Assembly: GCA_027972325.1 (NCBI GenBank)
Contig: JAPMOS010000006.1
Coordinates: 291,001-355,000, forward strand
Source of the DNA: Paratrimastix pyriformis
Lineage: Eukaryota; Preaxostyla; Paratrimastigidae
Length of the DNA stretch: 64,000 bases
Direction of reading: 5' to 3'
In this document: piece after piece, positions 32,571 through 44,140 of the stretch
Layout of the letters: every line of letters begins with the position of its first letter
Position numbering within the stretch: position 1 is the first letter of the stretch
Position numbers and translations under genes: made by a program
Notes under the pieces: generated by a model
Databases searched by the model: none
What the model saw: the letters and a program-made list of their open reading frames with translations, nothing else
What the model was told of the DNA's origin: nothing

Positions 32571-35500
32571 CTTGGCGCACGCAGGCAGGAGAAGGCAGTG
32601 GAGGCAGGCGCTGGCACCAAACCGCCAGAACGGCCAGGGGGTGTCGCACCAACAGGAGATTTCCGCCCGGTGGCTGATGGGCGGGCACAGCAGGCAGATG
32701 GACACACCGAAGGGGGGCCAACGAGGAGGGGCGGACGGACCTGAGGACTTCCACCTCGCGGCTGATGGACTCACATACCTCCGTCCGCAGGGCGAACCGC
32801 TTGACGGCCACCGAGGAGCGGTTGTACTCGGCCCGGAACACCTCGCCGAAGGAGCCTGTGGCCCCACCCCCCCACAGGGCGATGAGGGATGGATGATTCG
32901 ATGATGAGATTGGGTGGACTGGATGCCTGGACGATTGACGATGATGCTGATGCTGATGCTGATGCTGCTGATGCTGCTGATGCTGCTGATGCTGCTGATG
33001 CTGATGAGAACGATACGACGACGACGAAGGAACGCCCATCGCGCGGATGAAGGGCAGGGGCAGGGCACGAGGGTGCGGGGATCGGGGGGGCGGACCCTTG
33101 CCGATGAGGGAGACCACCTTCAGCTTGGCCGGGTCGATGAGCCACGAGCTGTCGGGCGGCAGGGTGCTCGAGAGCTCCTGCCCAGCGCACCGCCACCCCG
33201 TCATACGGTGCGTGTGTGGGCGTGGGGGCGGCGGATGGCATGATGATGATGACGGGCACCCAAGGATCCGCGGGTTTGTGTCGTGGGGGCTTGTGTCGTG
33301 GGGGTGTCCGCCCACATCAAGGAGGGGCCCGACGGGGCGGCGGGGGCCACGGACCACGATCATGGACTCCTCGCTGAGGGGGGTCCCGTCGCCGCTGAGG
33401 AAGGCCCCCCGGGTCCGGGTCCGGGTGCCCCGGGTCCGCGACCGGCTGCTCCCGCTGGCCGTCGTGCCGGTGCCGCTGCCGTGGGAGAGCTCGTTCTCCA
33501 TCATGTGCGAGAGCAGCCCCGCGTCGATGTCCGACTTGGCCCGCCGGCGCCGGATGGCCTGCCGCCGGTAGAGCAGCAGCCCCGTCACCAGGCCGGCCAC
33601 CAGCAGGCAGCCGCCCCCGACGGCCGGGCCCAGGATCAGGGCCAGGTTGAGCGGGGCCTGGCTGCTGGGGGTCGGCTCGGGGATGGCCGGGAACATGGGC
33701 TCCACGGGGGGCGCCTCGGCCGGGCAGCCCTCGGCCAGCGGCCGGTCGGCGGCGATGGTGATGGCCTCCCCGTCGGGCGCTTGCACAGTCCTGCAGCAGC
33801 CGCCAGACGGCCACAAACACCACACCACACCACACCATGCACACACGTGGGGGGGCAAAGAGACGCGTCAGCGTGAAGAGCCAGCGCCCAAGGGGGAAGG
33901 TGTCGGCGGGGGGCAGCTGATGAGATCGCCAGAGCCTCACCACCACCACCCCCGCACGGTCTGTCACACCCCTCCCCCGCGCTGCCCCCTCACGGCTGGC
34001 GGAGGAGGGCCGTCCACGGACTGGACGAAGTACTGCAACTTGACCCCCGCCATGCCCGCCTTGGCCCTGTAGATGCCGTGCGGGGTCCACTGTTGCCTGA
34101 GGGCGTACCAGGGCGTGTCGCGCAGGTGGGGCACGGTCAGGTTGGCGTCGGGCAGGTCGACCAGGGTCGGCAGCCCGTCGGGGGCCCCCAAGTGGTACGT
34201 GGCGACAGTGCCCTGGGTGGTGTAGATCACCCCCAGCCAGGTCTTGAGCCCCGCCACGGCCGACCGGGCGTAGGCGCGGCAGTATGAGCTAACGTTGTAC
34301 TGCGAGGTGGCGCAGTTGGCGATGAGGTAGGTCAGCTGGGAGGCCCGGTGGCAGGCCATCACCAGGCCGGCCGTCCCGCGGTGGTCGGGGGCCATCAGGC
34401 GGGCCATCAGGTGCAGCGGCTCCGGGCCCGAGGTGGTCGTCGCGTTGCAAACCTGCGTCCAGCCCAGCAGACACGACACACGCATACATGTACGAGGCAT
34501 GAGGCATGGGGGCGTGAGGGCAGGTGGGTGGATGTGGAGGTGTTGATGGTGATGGTGATGGTGATGGTGATGGTGATGGTGATGGTGATGGTGATGGTGA
34601 TGGAGTGGGTGATGCCGATGGTGGTGGTGATGGGGCGCATGAGGGGGGGCTACGGACGGCAGCCAGGAAGGAGCTGTTGGCGGCGATGTGGCCCACCACC
34701 TGCCGTGCGAAGCTGGCCTCGCGGCAGGCCTCGTCGGGGCTGCAGGGCTCCACCACCAGCCGCTGGCCGACCAGCTTGCCGTAGGGGAAGTTGCGCAGGT
34801 AGGCGAACCCGAAGCCGCCCGAGAAGTAGTCCATCTGGGTGCCGAACCAGCCCTCGGAGGCCTCGTACCAGGGCCGGGTGAGCGGGTTGTACTCGGTCGG
34901 CTCGACCCCCAGCTGGCCCCTGCACAGGCCAACCCCACATCCCCAACCCCATCACCGGATGCCATCATCATCATCAGTTCCGGCCCGAAATGATGGCCGC
35001 GTGTGCCTGTGTGAACAACAAGGCAGAGGCAAGAGGGCTGGTGCGCGAGGCGACGGCGGCTCGGCAAGACAGCCATGACGGGGGCACCTCGAAATCAGCC
35101 CCCGGAAGACCCGGCAGGGTGCTGGGCGCACGGGCGGGGGTACCGACCACGTCGACCCGGTGGCGAACTGCACCTGGCCCGAGTCGGACAGCGCCCAGAC
35201 GTGGCGCCGGGTGTCCCCGAAGACGGTCGGGGCCCTGGCGTAGCCCAGGTAGAACGAGTCGAAGAGGGCCCCCGCCTGGTCGCAGAAGGGCACCGTCTGG
35301 TAGGGCGCGTTGGCCGCGCACGAGGTGACCATCAGGAAGTTGCCGTTGAAGGTGCTCATGAAGAGCTTGCTCCCGTAGCCTGCGCGGGGCGGGGGTGGGG
35401 GGTGGGGGCAAGGGAAACGTGTCAGCACAAGATCAAGGCAGGGCCGCCGGGGGGACGAGACGAGTGGCACGGACGCGACCACCAGACACACCCGCCATCC

Positions 35501-35982
35501 GCCTGACCAGGGATGGAACGTGGCCGTGACGACCAAGGGATGGAACGTGGCCGTGACGACCAAGGGATGGAACGTGGCCGTGACGACCAGTGGCTCGGCC
35601 ATGTGTGACGCCTTTGAATTTTGGATGTCCCCAAAGCCATTCGAAACCACCCGCCGTCACCGCAGGGGCTGGCTGCGGGCAGGGCAGGGCAGGGCATGGC
35701 GGGGGCGGGGCGGGCCGTTCTGGTGGGCGAGGAGGGCCTGCTGGAGGATGAGCAGCCCGTGGAAGATGGGCCGGGTGGCCGTCAGGTTGACCAGCGGCTC
35801 GAAGGTGTCCCCGGCAGGCCGGCAAGCTCGTCCACGGTCGCCGCCACGTACGACGAGGCCAGGCAGCGGTCCGTGGGCCGGCAGGCCTGGGGGTGGGTGG
35901 GCGGGACATGATCGGGGGGGGGGGGGGGGGGGGGGGGATGGGGGGTGTTGATATACGGCACTCACCGGAGGAGCGTTTTTTT

Positions 35983-36013
<31 letters not shown>

Positions 36014-39000
36014 CGCTGATGGGGCGGGTGGGGTCAGGAGGACCTCGGCGCTGCTGCGGTCGGCGGCCACGACGACGCTCGAGGTGCGCGCCGCGTAGCT
36101 GCGCAGGCGGCCCGACCCGCCCAGGGCCTGGGGGAACTCGAACTCGATCGTCCACTGCGAGCCCTGCCGGTACCTGCGGAGAGTGCAACCATGGGGGACG
36201 GGGCGTTAGGAGGCTGGCTCCAGAGAGACAGGTCGAGAGCGGCCCTGCCGCCCAATGGAAGTGGAGAGGAAGTGGAAGTGGAAGGAATGGAATGGCAGGG
36301 AGGGAGAGGGGAGCCGACCAGTACTGCTCGCTGATGGTGTACCCCGTGTCGGCCAGCTCGGGGTCGCTGGTGATGTGGCCCTCGTCGCTCAGGGCGAACT
36401 TGCGGAAGCGGCCCCAACCTCGGATGGGGTCAATCACCTGGGGGATAGCCGCACAGGGCCCCCATCGGACGAAACGGACAACGACAAACACCAGTGTGAG
36501 CGCCATGGGACCGTGATTGTCATCAGAACCACGCGTGGAAGCCCCCCACTTCACCCCCCGGCCTGGGCGCGGTGGGGTCGATCCGTCTCACCGTCCCCAT
36601 CCCCTCCCCACCCGCACCACGGGATGTCTCCCTCACCCCCCCGGCCCGCCCCTCCTCTCCTCCCGGACCTGGCCGATGTAGTGTGCCTTGAACATCTTGC
36701 AGTCGGTGGAGGCCTTGAGGGCGGGGTGCTCGCAGTTGGTCAGCACGTAGAGCTGCTTGCCCGCGGCGGGGCTGATGTCGTATAGGTACACGTTGACCAC
36801 GTCGCCCGTGTCATAGAGCTCCACAGCCGCCATCAGATGCTGGAAGGCACGCTCGGGGTCCCCCCGGATGTCGCTGCAGTCGGTCGCGAGCAGCTGCGGG
36901 CATGCACAGACAGGCACAGACAGTCACATCACATCACAATCACAGCGCAGCACATCACATCACAGCGCAGCACATCACAGCACATCACGGCACATCACAG
37001 CACATCACAGCACAGACAGTGCAGACAGTGCAGACAGTGCAGACAGTGCAGACAGTGCAGACAGTGCAGAGAATCATTGAGTGTTGAGAGAAGGAATGAG
37101 GGAGGGAGGTGAGTGGGGGTGGGAGTGGGGAGCAGCTCTCATACGCACCGCCTACCGTGCCACGGGGGCGCTCGCCGGGGCGGCGACAGACCTTGCTGAC
37201 GATGGGGACGGCCAGGCTGTTGACCAGGCAGGTGGACTCGAGGCAGGGCTCCATCAGCAGCCGGTTGCCGCCCACACGGCCGAAGGGGATCTGCTTCATG
37301 TTGGTCTCGCCGCGGCCGCCTGGTGGGTTGTGATGGGGGGGGGGGGGGGGGGGGGGCGAAGGCGAAGGGGATGCGTGTGAAGGTCACGAGATCTGCTTGG
37401 TGTTGCGCTCGCCCCGGCCGCCTGTTGGAAGGGATGAAATTGATGCTGACAGAGGCAGGACGGGGTGGAAAAACGCGTCCGGCGGTAGGGGAGGGAGGGG
37501 AGCCGATCAGGAAGATGGGGCACCGAAGGCGCTGCCTGGAGCGGGATTGCATCCAAGAGGCACAAGCAAGGTGCTGGCTGGCTGCGGGGCGGGCGGCCAG
37601 GGGCGTGTGGGGGGCGGGGACGAGGACGGACCGGCGAAGAATTCGCGGACGGACGACCAGCCGTCGGCGGGCTGCAGGTACCAGTCGCGCTCGTCGACCA
37701 CAAACCGGGGCAGCACCGCCACGGGGGTGTTGGTCACCACCGACCCGTTGTCGAACAGCGCATACTGCGGGAAAGGTGTGTGTGTTGTGGTGTCGTGCTG
37801 TGTGCATACATGGGCCAGGATGTGCCTTTGCAGCGCGAGATCCGTTGACCCGGAATCGTCATCGGCGGACGGACACTGGTTGCGGGATTGCAAGTGCGGT
37901 ACACGTATTCGTGTCGTGTGGATGTGGTGGTGGAGGGGGGGGGGGAGGGGAGGCTGTCAGGCGAGGGGGCACTGGAGGCAGCCCCGACCTGGACGCGGGC
38001 GCTGGAGCCCCAGAGGGGCATGTTGACGACCGATGCGAGGTAGTTGTAACCCAGCTTGGTCACCTTCTCGCACGACTCCACGTCGTAGAAGGCGAAGCTC
38101 AGGCAGAACTGCGCCCGAGGGAGGTGGGTGACGGGGGGTGGTTATGGGCGGAGGGGCTGGTTTCAGACGCCACCACTCGAAAACAGGAGGAGGAGGAGGA
38201 GGAGGAGGAGGAGGAGGAGGAGGAGGAGGAGGAGGAGGAGGAGGAGGAGGAGGAGGAGGAGGAGGAGGAGGAGGAGGAGGAGGAGGAGGAGGAGGAGGAG
38301 GAGGAGGAGGAGGAGGAGGAGGAGGAGGAGGAGGAGGAGGAGGAGGAGGAGGAGGAGGAGGAGGAGGAGGAGGAGGAGGAGGAGGAGGAGGAGGAGGAGG
38401 AGGAGGAGGAGGAGGAGGAGGAGGAGGAGGAGGAGGAGGAGGAGGAGGAGGAGGAGGAGGAGGAGGAGGAGGAGGAGGAGGAGGAGGAGGAGGAGGAGGA
38501 GGAGGAGGAGGAGGAGGAGGAGGAGGAGGAGGAGGAGGAGGAGGAGGAGGAGGAGGAGGAGGAGGAGGAGGAGGAGGAGGAGGAGGAGGAGGAGGAGGAG
38601 GAGGAGGAGGAGGAGGAGGAGGAGGAGGAGGAGGAGGAGGAGGAGGAGGAGGAGGAGGAGGAAGGGGAGGCCAGGGGTTTGGCAGGCCGACCTGGATCAT
38701 CCAGAACATGTTATTGTCGAAGCCCACAAACAGGTTGAGCATATACCCTGATCGAGGGGATGTGATGTGATGTGATGTGACGAGATGAGATGGGGCCCAC
38801 GAACAGGTTGAGCAGAGACCCTGATCGAGGGGATGAGGTGGGCGGGACGGGGCACTGCGGGTGGTGGGCCCGGTCGGGAGGGCCATGCCTGGGGCGGGGT
38901 GGCGATGCCAGACCGTTCTGGTTGAGCTGGACGTGCTTCATGATGAGCTGCAGGGGCGCCAGCATCTCCGCCTCGGTGGTGGCGTTCCAGAATGGGGTCA

Positions 39001-42000
39001 GCCGCTCCCCCGCCAGGCCCGCCACGGCCCGGTTGGCCCAGCTCGACTCGTGGCACAGCAGGCTGGGCTGGCAGGGCTGCGGCCGGGGGGATGGCGGCGC
39101 GTGCAGACGAGGGAAGGCAGATGAGGGGCGGGAGGAGCAAAGAGTGGCATGGCGTGCGTGCGTGCGTGCGCGCCATCCAGCAGCAGCAACAACCAGCCGC
39201 CATCCCAATCACACAGCGAGAGGGGCGGGTCCTCAGGGGGGCGGACCTCGGCCATGCTGCGGTCGGCAGCCAGCATGACCCAGCCCTGGTCGGCCACGTA
39301 CGACTGGTACTCCCCGCCGCCCGTCGCGTTCTGGGCCGTCTGGGGGGCGGGGCGGTGTGGATGGGGTTGTGGCGATATGACGATGAGGACGGAGCGGCGG
39401 CGGTGATGGGAACCCCCCACCCTGGTAAACGGTGGCTGTTGGGGGGCGGCGGCTGGGCGGTGGAGCAAGGACGGGACGGGAGGACGGGCCTCCTGGATGC
39501 AGGTCCACCCGATGCGCTGCCGGTGCCAGAGTTCGGCCTGCAGATCGAAGTCGTCGGGGCTCTCGGGGGGCGTGGCCGGCCCGGTCATCTTGCCGGTGGT
39601 GTCCAAGTTGAAGTAGTGCAGCCGCCCGTCCCGGAAGGTCGAGGCCACCCGCTTGTGGCCCACCCACTGGCCCGTGGCCGCCGGGCAGCCTGCGAGGGGA
39701 TGGTGGGGGCGGGCGGGGGGGGAGGTGAGCGGGGAGGATGGTGGGCGGTGGAGATAATGGGCAGTGAGTGAGTGAGGCCCCATGGAAGGCCGTAAGGCCG
39801 GCCCCCCGTCCCTGACGCTGCTTTTGGTCGGCGTCATCGTCACGCGCGCGAACACATCTCCCTGCTGTCGGCAAGCAGGTTGGAAGGCCTCGAGGGGCGC
39901 TCGTTGGCCGGCTTCTCCATCCGCCCAGCGAGTGTGGGGTGGCGCGGGCGGCGATCCGGTCGCCCATCATGGCAGGTGACAGGTTCTGGGACCCCCCATT
40001 GCTTTTCTCGTTTCTGTGGTGGGCTGTTGGGGGGGGCGGACCGGCGAAGGTCTGGCCGAGGACGGCGTGCTGGCAGTTGATGATGGCGTAGTAGTCCCCG
40101 TTCGGGAAGGCCACCTTCAGGTTGACGGCCTCCCTGCAAGCCCACCCACACCCCCGCCAGATGTCATCACGCGAGCGAGTGAACCAAGTGTGCATCAGGC
40201 GGGCGGGCGGGCGGGCCACGGGGCGGGGGCGGGCCACGGGGCGGGGGCGGGCCACGGGGCGGGGGCGGGGGCGGGGGCGGCGGACTGGGTGGCGTAGGGG
40301 CGCAGGTACGACACCATGGTGGCGAAGAACTCGTCCCCGGGGGTGGCGCTGCCCATCCGGGCGAGCTGCTGGCTGATCGAGTCGATGGCCGACGAGGCGT
40401 AGCTGTTGCGGAGGCACTGCAGCCCGATGGGCGACTCGGAGAGGAGCCGGTCGGCCCCCACCCGGCATCCGATGGGGGCCGCCTTGGAGGTGGCCGTCAG
40501 GGTGGCCCGCGAGACGTAGGTCATCCCACGGGCATTGTCGGCGAAGTCGTAGGCGGCCGTCCAGCCGGCCTGCTTGCCGCTGGTGGTGCCCAGGGTCACC
40601 GTCCACCAGGGCGAGGTCTGCGCATAGGAGAGGGGCCGGTGGAGACGACGATGATTAGTTGGATCATGATGATGATTCTGGTTGGTTGATGATTGGATGG
40701 CTGATGGTTGGATGCTTCTGTTGGTTGACGGGTCCGTCAGATCGGAAGGAAGATGCGCGGGGCCATGCAACATGCAACATGGTCAGGGTCAGGGTCAATG
40801 GTCAGGGTCAATGGTCAGGGTCAATGGTCAGGGTCAATGGTCAGGGTCATGGTCATGGCTAGGGACAAGGTCAGGGACAAGGTCAGGGACAAGGTCAGGG
40901 ACAAGGTCAGGGACAAGGTCATGGACAAGGTAATGGACAAGGTCATGGGCAGGGGCGGGGGGCGGGCCTGCAGGGAGTACGGCTTGAGCTGCTCGATGAC
41001 GCGCTTCGAGGGCCCCGCCCCGCTGCCGTCCGTGGGGGCCACGGCCCCACCGTTATCGGCGAGCATGTACACCCGGGGCGACAGGTCCCCGAACACCTGC
41101 GCCCACCACAGGGGATGGACGGCCGGCGTGCGGGGTCGTGGGAAGGTGAGCGAGCGCCCAATCGGGGGAAACAGCATTGCTGTTGGTCGTGATGGGCGGG
41201 GATGTCGGCCATGAAGGGTGGTGATGTCGATCGTGAGTCGACCGTGCCGTGATGGGCGGGGATGTCGGCCGTGCTGGCCGTGGGGGATGGCCGTGTAAAT
41301 GCCACGCACTCAGGTTGGGTGTGGGCGTGGGGGCTGCAGACCTTGAGGTTGACCATGATGCCGATGTAGTTCAGGCTCTGGCCGAGGGCCTTGACGCACC
41401 GGGGGGACGTCGAGTAGAGGCCCAGGCACGATTGCACCTGCCACCCCGCGACGAGAAAGCGATGGGTGATGAGGGCTAGGACGAGGGGGGATCGCAGTTG
41501 GTGTTGGTTGGCTGTTGGTGATGGTGATGGTGATGTTGACGGTGACGGTGACGGTGACGGTGACGGTGACGGTGACGGTGACGGTGACGGTGACGATGCC
41601 GCCGCCGCCGCCGCCGCTGCTGCTGCTGCTGATGATGATGATGCGATGGATGAATCATTGAGGGCGGCGGATGCCGCTGGGCGCGTGGGGCGCCGGACCA
41701 GGTAGAGCTGGCCGTCCTCGAGGCCCGTGAAGAGGTTGGTCACGAAGCCGTTCTGCTGGGCCAGCATCACCGTCAGCAGGCTGCTCACGTAGCTCAGCCC
41801 GGCCGCCTCGCTGTCGAAGCCTTGGGGCGGCACGATGCTCGGGGCTTCGCCGGCCACGGTGGCAACGGCATCGATGACCCAGCTCTTGCTCAGCGTCACG
41901 CTCGACGGCTCTGCGGGGATGGTCGGAAATGGGAAAGAAAAGAGGGGCTTGGCAGGTGGCTGTGTGCCTGATCGGGGGGCAAGGGGAGGGTGCTGGGGGG

Positions 42001-43298
42001 CAGGGGCGGTGCCGCAATGGGGGCGGCGGCGCGGACGGCAGGGCTCGTCGTCGGTCCGGTCGCTGCCCACGACGATCCCGTCATCGCGGGTCATCACGTA
42101 GGCCCGGCCCTGGCCGACACCCTCGAAGCCCGCAAACTGTGGGCGCAGCAAGAGGGGAAGCGGGGGAGGAAGATGAATCCTTGTCTGTGTGGGTCGGGAT
42201 GGGACGCCAGGGGAGCGGGGCCGCGGTCGGCCTGGGGGAGGGATGCCGGACCTCGTAGGTCATGGTCCAGCCGCGCTTCTGGATGTACCAGGGCCGGACG
42301 GTGGCGTTGAAGGCGTCGGTGGTCTCGAAGGGGCTCCCCAGCCCGTCCACGAGGGTCCCCGTGGGCGACAGCCGGAATGTGCGCAGGCGAGCGTCCCCGA
42401 AGAGCCGCGTGCTGGCAATCTGGGGCGGCGAGGGGAAGCGCAAAGCGTCCCCGCCAGACGGGGCGGCAGAAAGGGATTTCAATCCAGTTTGCACGCAGGG
42501 CGGGAAAGTGCCACATGGCGAGAAGGGAAAACGCTCATACCTGCACCGGGGTGCCGGGCCGGGGGGCGGACCTGGGCCACGAAGTGGATGCCGCCCGCCT
42601 TGGCGCAGGTGGCCGAGGCGCGGTAGACAATGTGCCGGCAGTTGAGAATGTCCACAAAGTTGTCCCGGTCGGCCACCAGCACGCTCGGGCAGCGGTTCTG
42701 GGGTGGCAGCAGGCGGGCGGGCGGGCGGACGAACGGACGGCAGGGACAGCGGCGGGTGGCATGGAATTGGAATTGGAATTGGAATGGGTTTGGGGGGTGA
42801 GGATCCCACCCCATGAGCACCGACACACCCCCACCCTCGGCTGCGGCCCCACATCCCATCTCAGTGCGGGCGGGAGCCAGGTGGGCAGGGCAGCGGGCGG
42901 GCCAGACCTCCGTGTCGGCGTGCCGGATGGCGCTGACCATGAGCGGCAGGAGGGGCGTGACCTGGGCGAACAGGGCCGGGGTGACGGTCGAGTTGAGCCA
43001 CCCCGTGACGGCCATGGCCTCGCTGTTGTGCAGGCACTCCTGCGAGACGCACGACTCGACCATCAGCCGGTCGGCGCACAGCCGGGCGGGCAGCAGGGGC
43101 GCCCCCGGGGCCGGGTCGACAGGGGGCCACACGTAGACCAACGACTCGCCGCGGCCACCAAGGAAGAAGTCCCGAGGCTGCGCGGGGGGGAGGAGGGGGA
43201 TGGGATGGGATGGGATGGGATGGGATGGGATGGGATGGGTGCTCTGTGCCGGGCTGCACTCCGCCATCATCATCATCAACATCATCAACATCATCATC

Positions 43299-43359
<61 letters not shown>

Positions 43360-44065
43360 TCATCATCATCATCCATCAGCATCATCACGATCACCGCCAT
43401 TGATCTATTGTTCTGGGGGGTGGCGGACCGTGGACCATGACCTGCCCGGGGCGGTGATCCCCCAGTAGTAGCGGCCGGTGATGTTGTACGGGACCGAGTC
43501 CACCCCCAGAGGCCCCATCACGCCGTCGTTGTCCTGAGGAAGAGCGTACGGTCCCACAACAGATGAGATGACCGAACCGAATCGGGTGGTGCCTTGCACG
43601 TCGGATGAGGGGATGCAAGTCAAGTGGGCCTGCTGGCACAGGGGCACGTGGGACACCCATCCAAACCGGGGCATGGGTCGGGCCTGGGAGCACATGGAGG
43701 TCACGGGGACAGATGGGGGCCTCCACAGGGCACGGGGAGGGAGGTGGGGGCCCAACTTGGGCACCCGGGGGCAGCTGACGGACGGTGAGGAGGATGCGGC
43801 CGGCATCGTCGACGGGGAAAACGCGCAGTCTGCCGTCGGGCCCGAAGGCGGCCTCGTTGCGGATGAAGGCGAGGTAGTTGGCCGCCAGGCCGTGGCGCTG
43901 GCGGAGGAGCGTGCAGAACTGCGAGGAGGGGCTCAGGCGGCCGCTCTCCGAGGTGAAGGTGTCCACCAGGCAGGACTGCAGCAGGTACACCGTCCGCTCG
44001 GTGGCCACGTACGTGCAGAACATGTACCCTGCGGGCAGCGCGGGCACACCCGGAGGTGGCGGTGG

Positions 44066-44140
<75 letters not shown>

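Larger units (their letters stand above)
31080..33165 (-). other. Kinase domain exons of the giant receptor (TKL-like)
   Basis: Coding blocks in sense order are 33160-33090 (DPAKLKVVSLIGKG), about 32866-32744 (GSFGEVFRAEY to VEVLR), 32480-32320 (LHHPNVVTLYGVCLHAPY, MVMELCRLGSFFDLL), 31975-31800 (MNVIHRDLKSHNLLV, VKVTDFGTARM), 31612-31545 (LVGTPLWSAPEILAGE), 31425-31235 (KIDCYSFGIVLFEAT, LIRDCWAHNPIERP) and 31095-31040 (FDRIVFALEEILANL). HRDLKSHN and DFGTAR fit tyrosine-kinase-like Ser/Thr kinases. Each block is separated by a short, repeat-bearing intron. Confidence 0.88.
33740..35890 (-). other. Double-Cache-like unit 7 (membrane-proximal) of the receptor kinase
   Basis: Starts ACRPTDRCLASSYVAATVDE, helix end LLAHQNG, then GYGSKLFMSTFNGNFLMVTS, VWALSDSGQVQ, LTRPWYEASEGWFGTQ. 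The mid boundary is VGQRLVVEPCSPDEAC. The second half has VATYHLGAPDG, DTPWYALRQQWTPHG and ends TIAADRPLAEG, directly before the Pro-rich linker and the membrane helix. Confidence 0.72.
36040..39080 (-). other. Double-Cache-like unit 6 of the receptor kinase
   Basis: Starts QPCQPSLLCHESSWANRAVA, helix end VQLNQNG, then GYMLNLFVGFDNNMFWMIQV, YALFDNGSVV, DWYLQPADGWSSV. The mid boundary is GGNRLLMEPCLESTC. The second half has FRKFALSDEGHI, YWYRQGSQWTIEF and ends VVVAADRSSAEV. The GGA array lies in one of its introns. Confidence 0.72.
39245..41912 (-). other. Double-Cache-like unit 5 of the receptor kinase
   Basis: Starts near 41912 with helices ending MLAQQNGFVTNLFTGLEDG, then YMLADNGGAVA and a WW/GW motif (SPWWTVTLG, KQAGWTAAY). 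The mid boundary is CRVGADRLLSESPIGLQC. The second half has RLHYFNLDTTGKM, WHRQRIGWT and ends MLAADRSMAEV. Confidence 0.72.

Noticed and set aside
36914-37075. Possible CRISPR-like array
   Set aside because: Units are contiguous with no spacers, and the locus is an intron in a eukaryotic gene.
37323-38738. A 471-aa plus-strand open frame with a huge poly-Glu tract, and matching poly-Gly, poly-Arg and poly-Pro frames
   Set aside because: It is produced by the (GGA)n array in an intron of the minus-strand receptor gene; all frames through a triplet array stay open.
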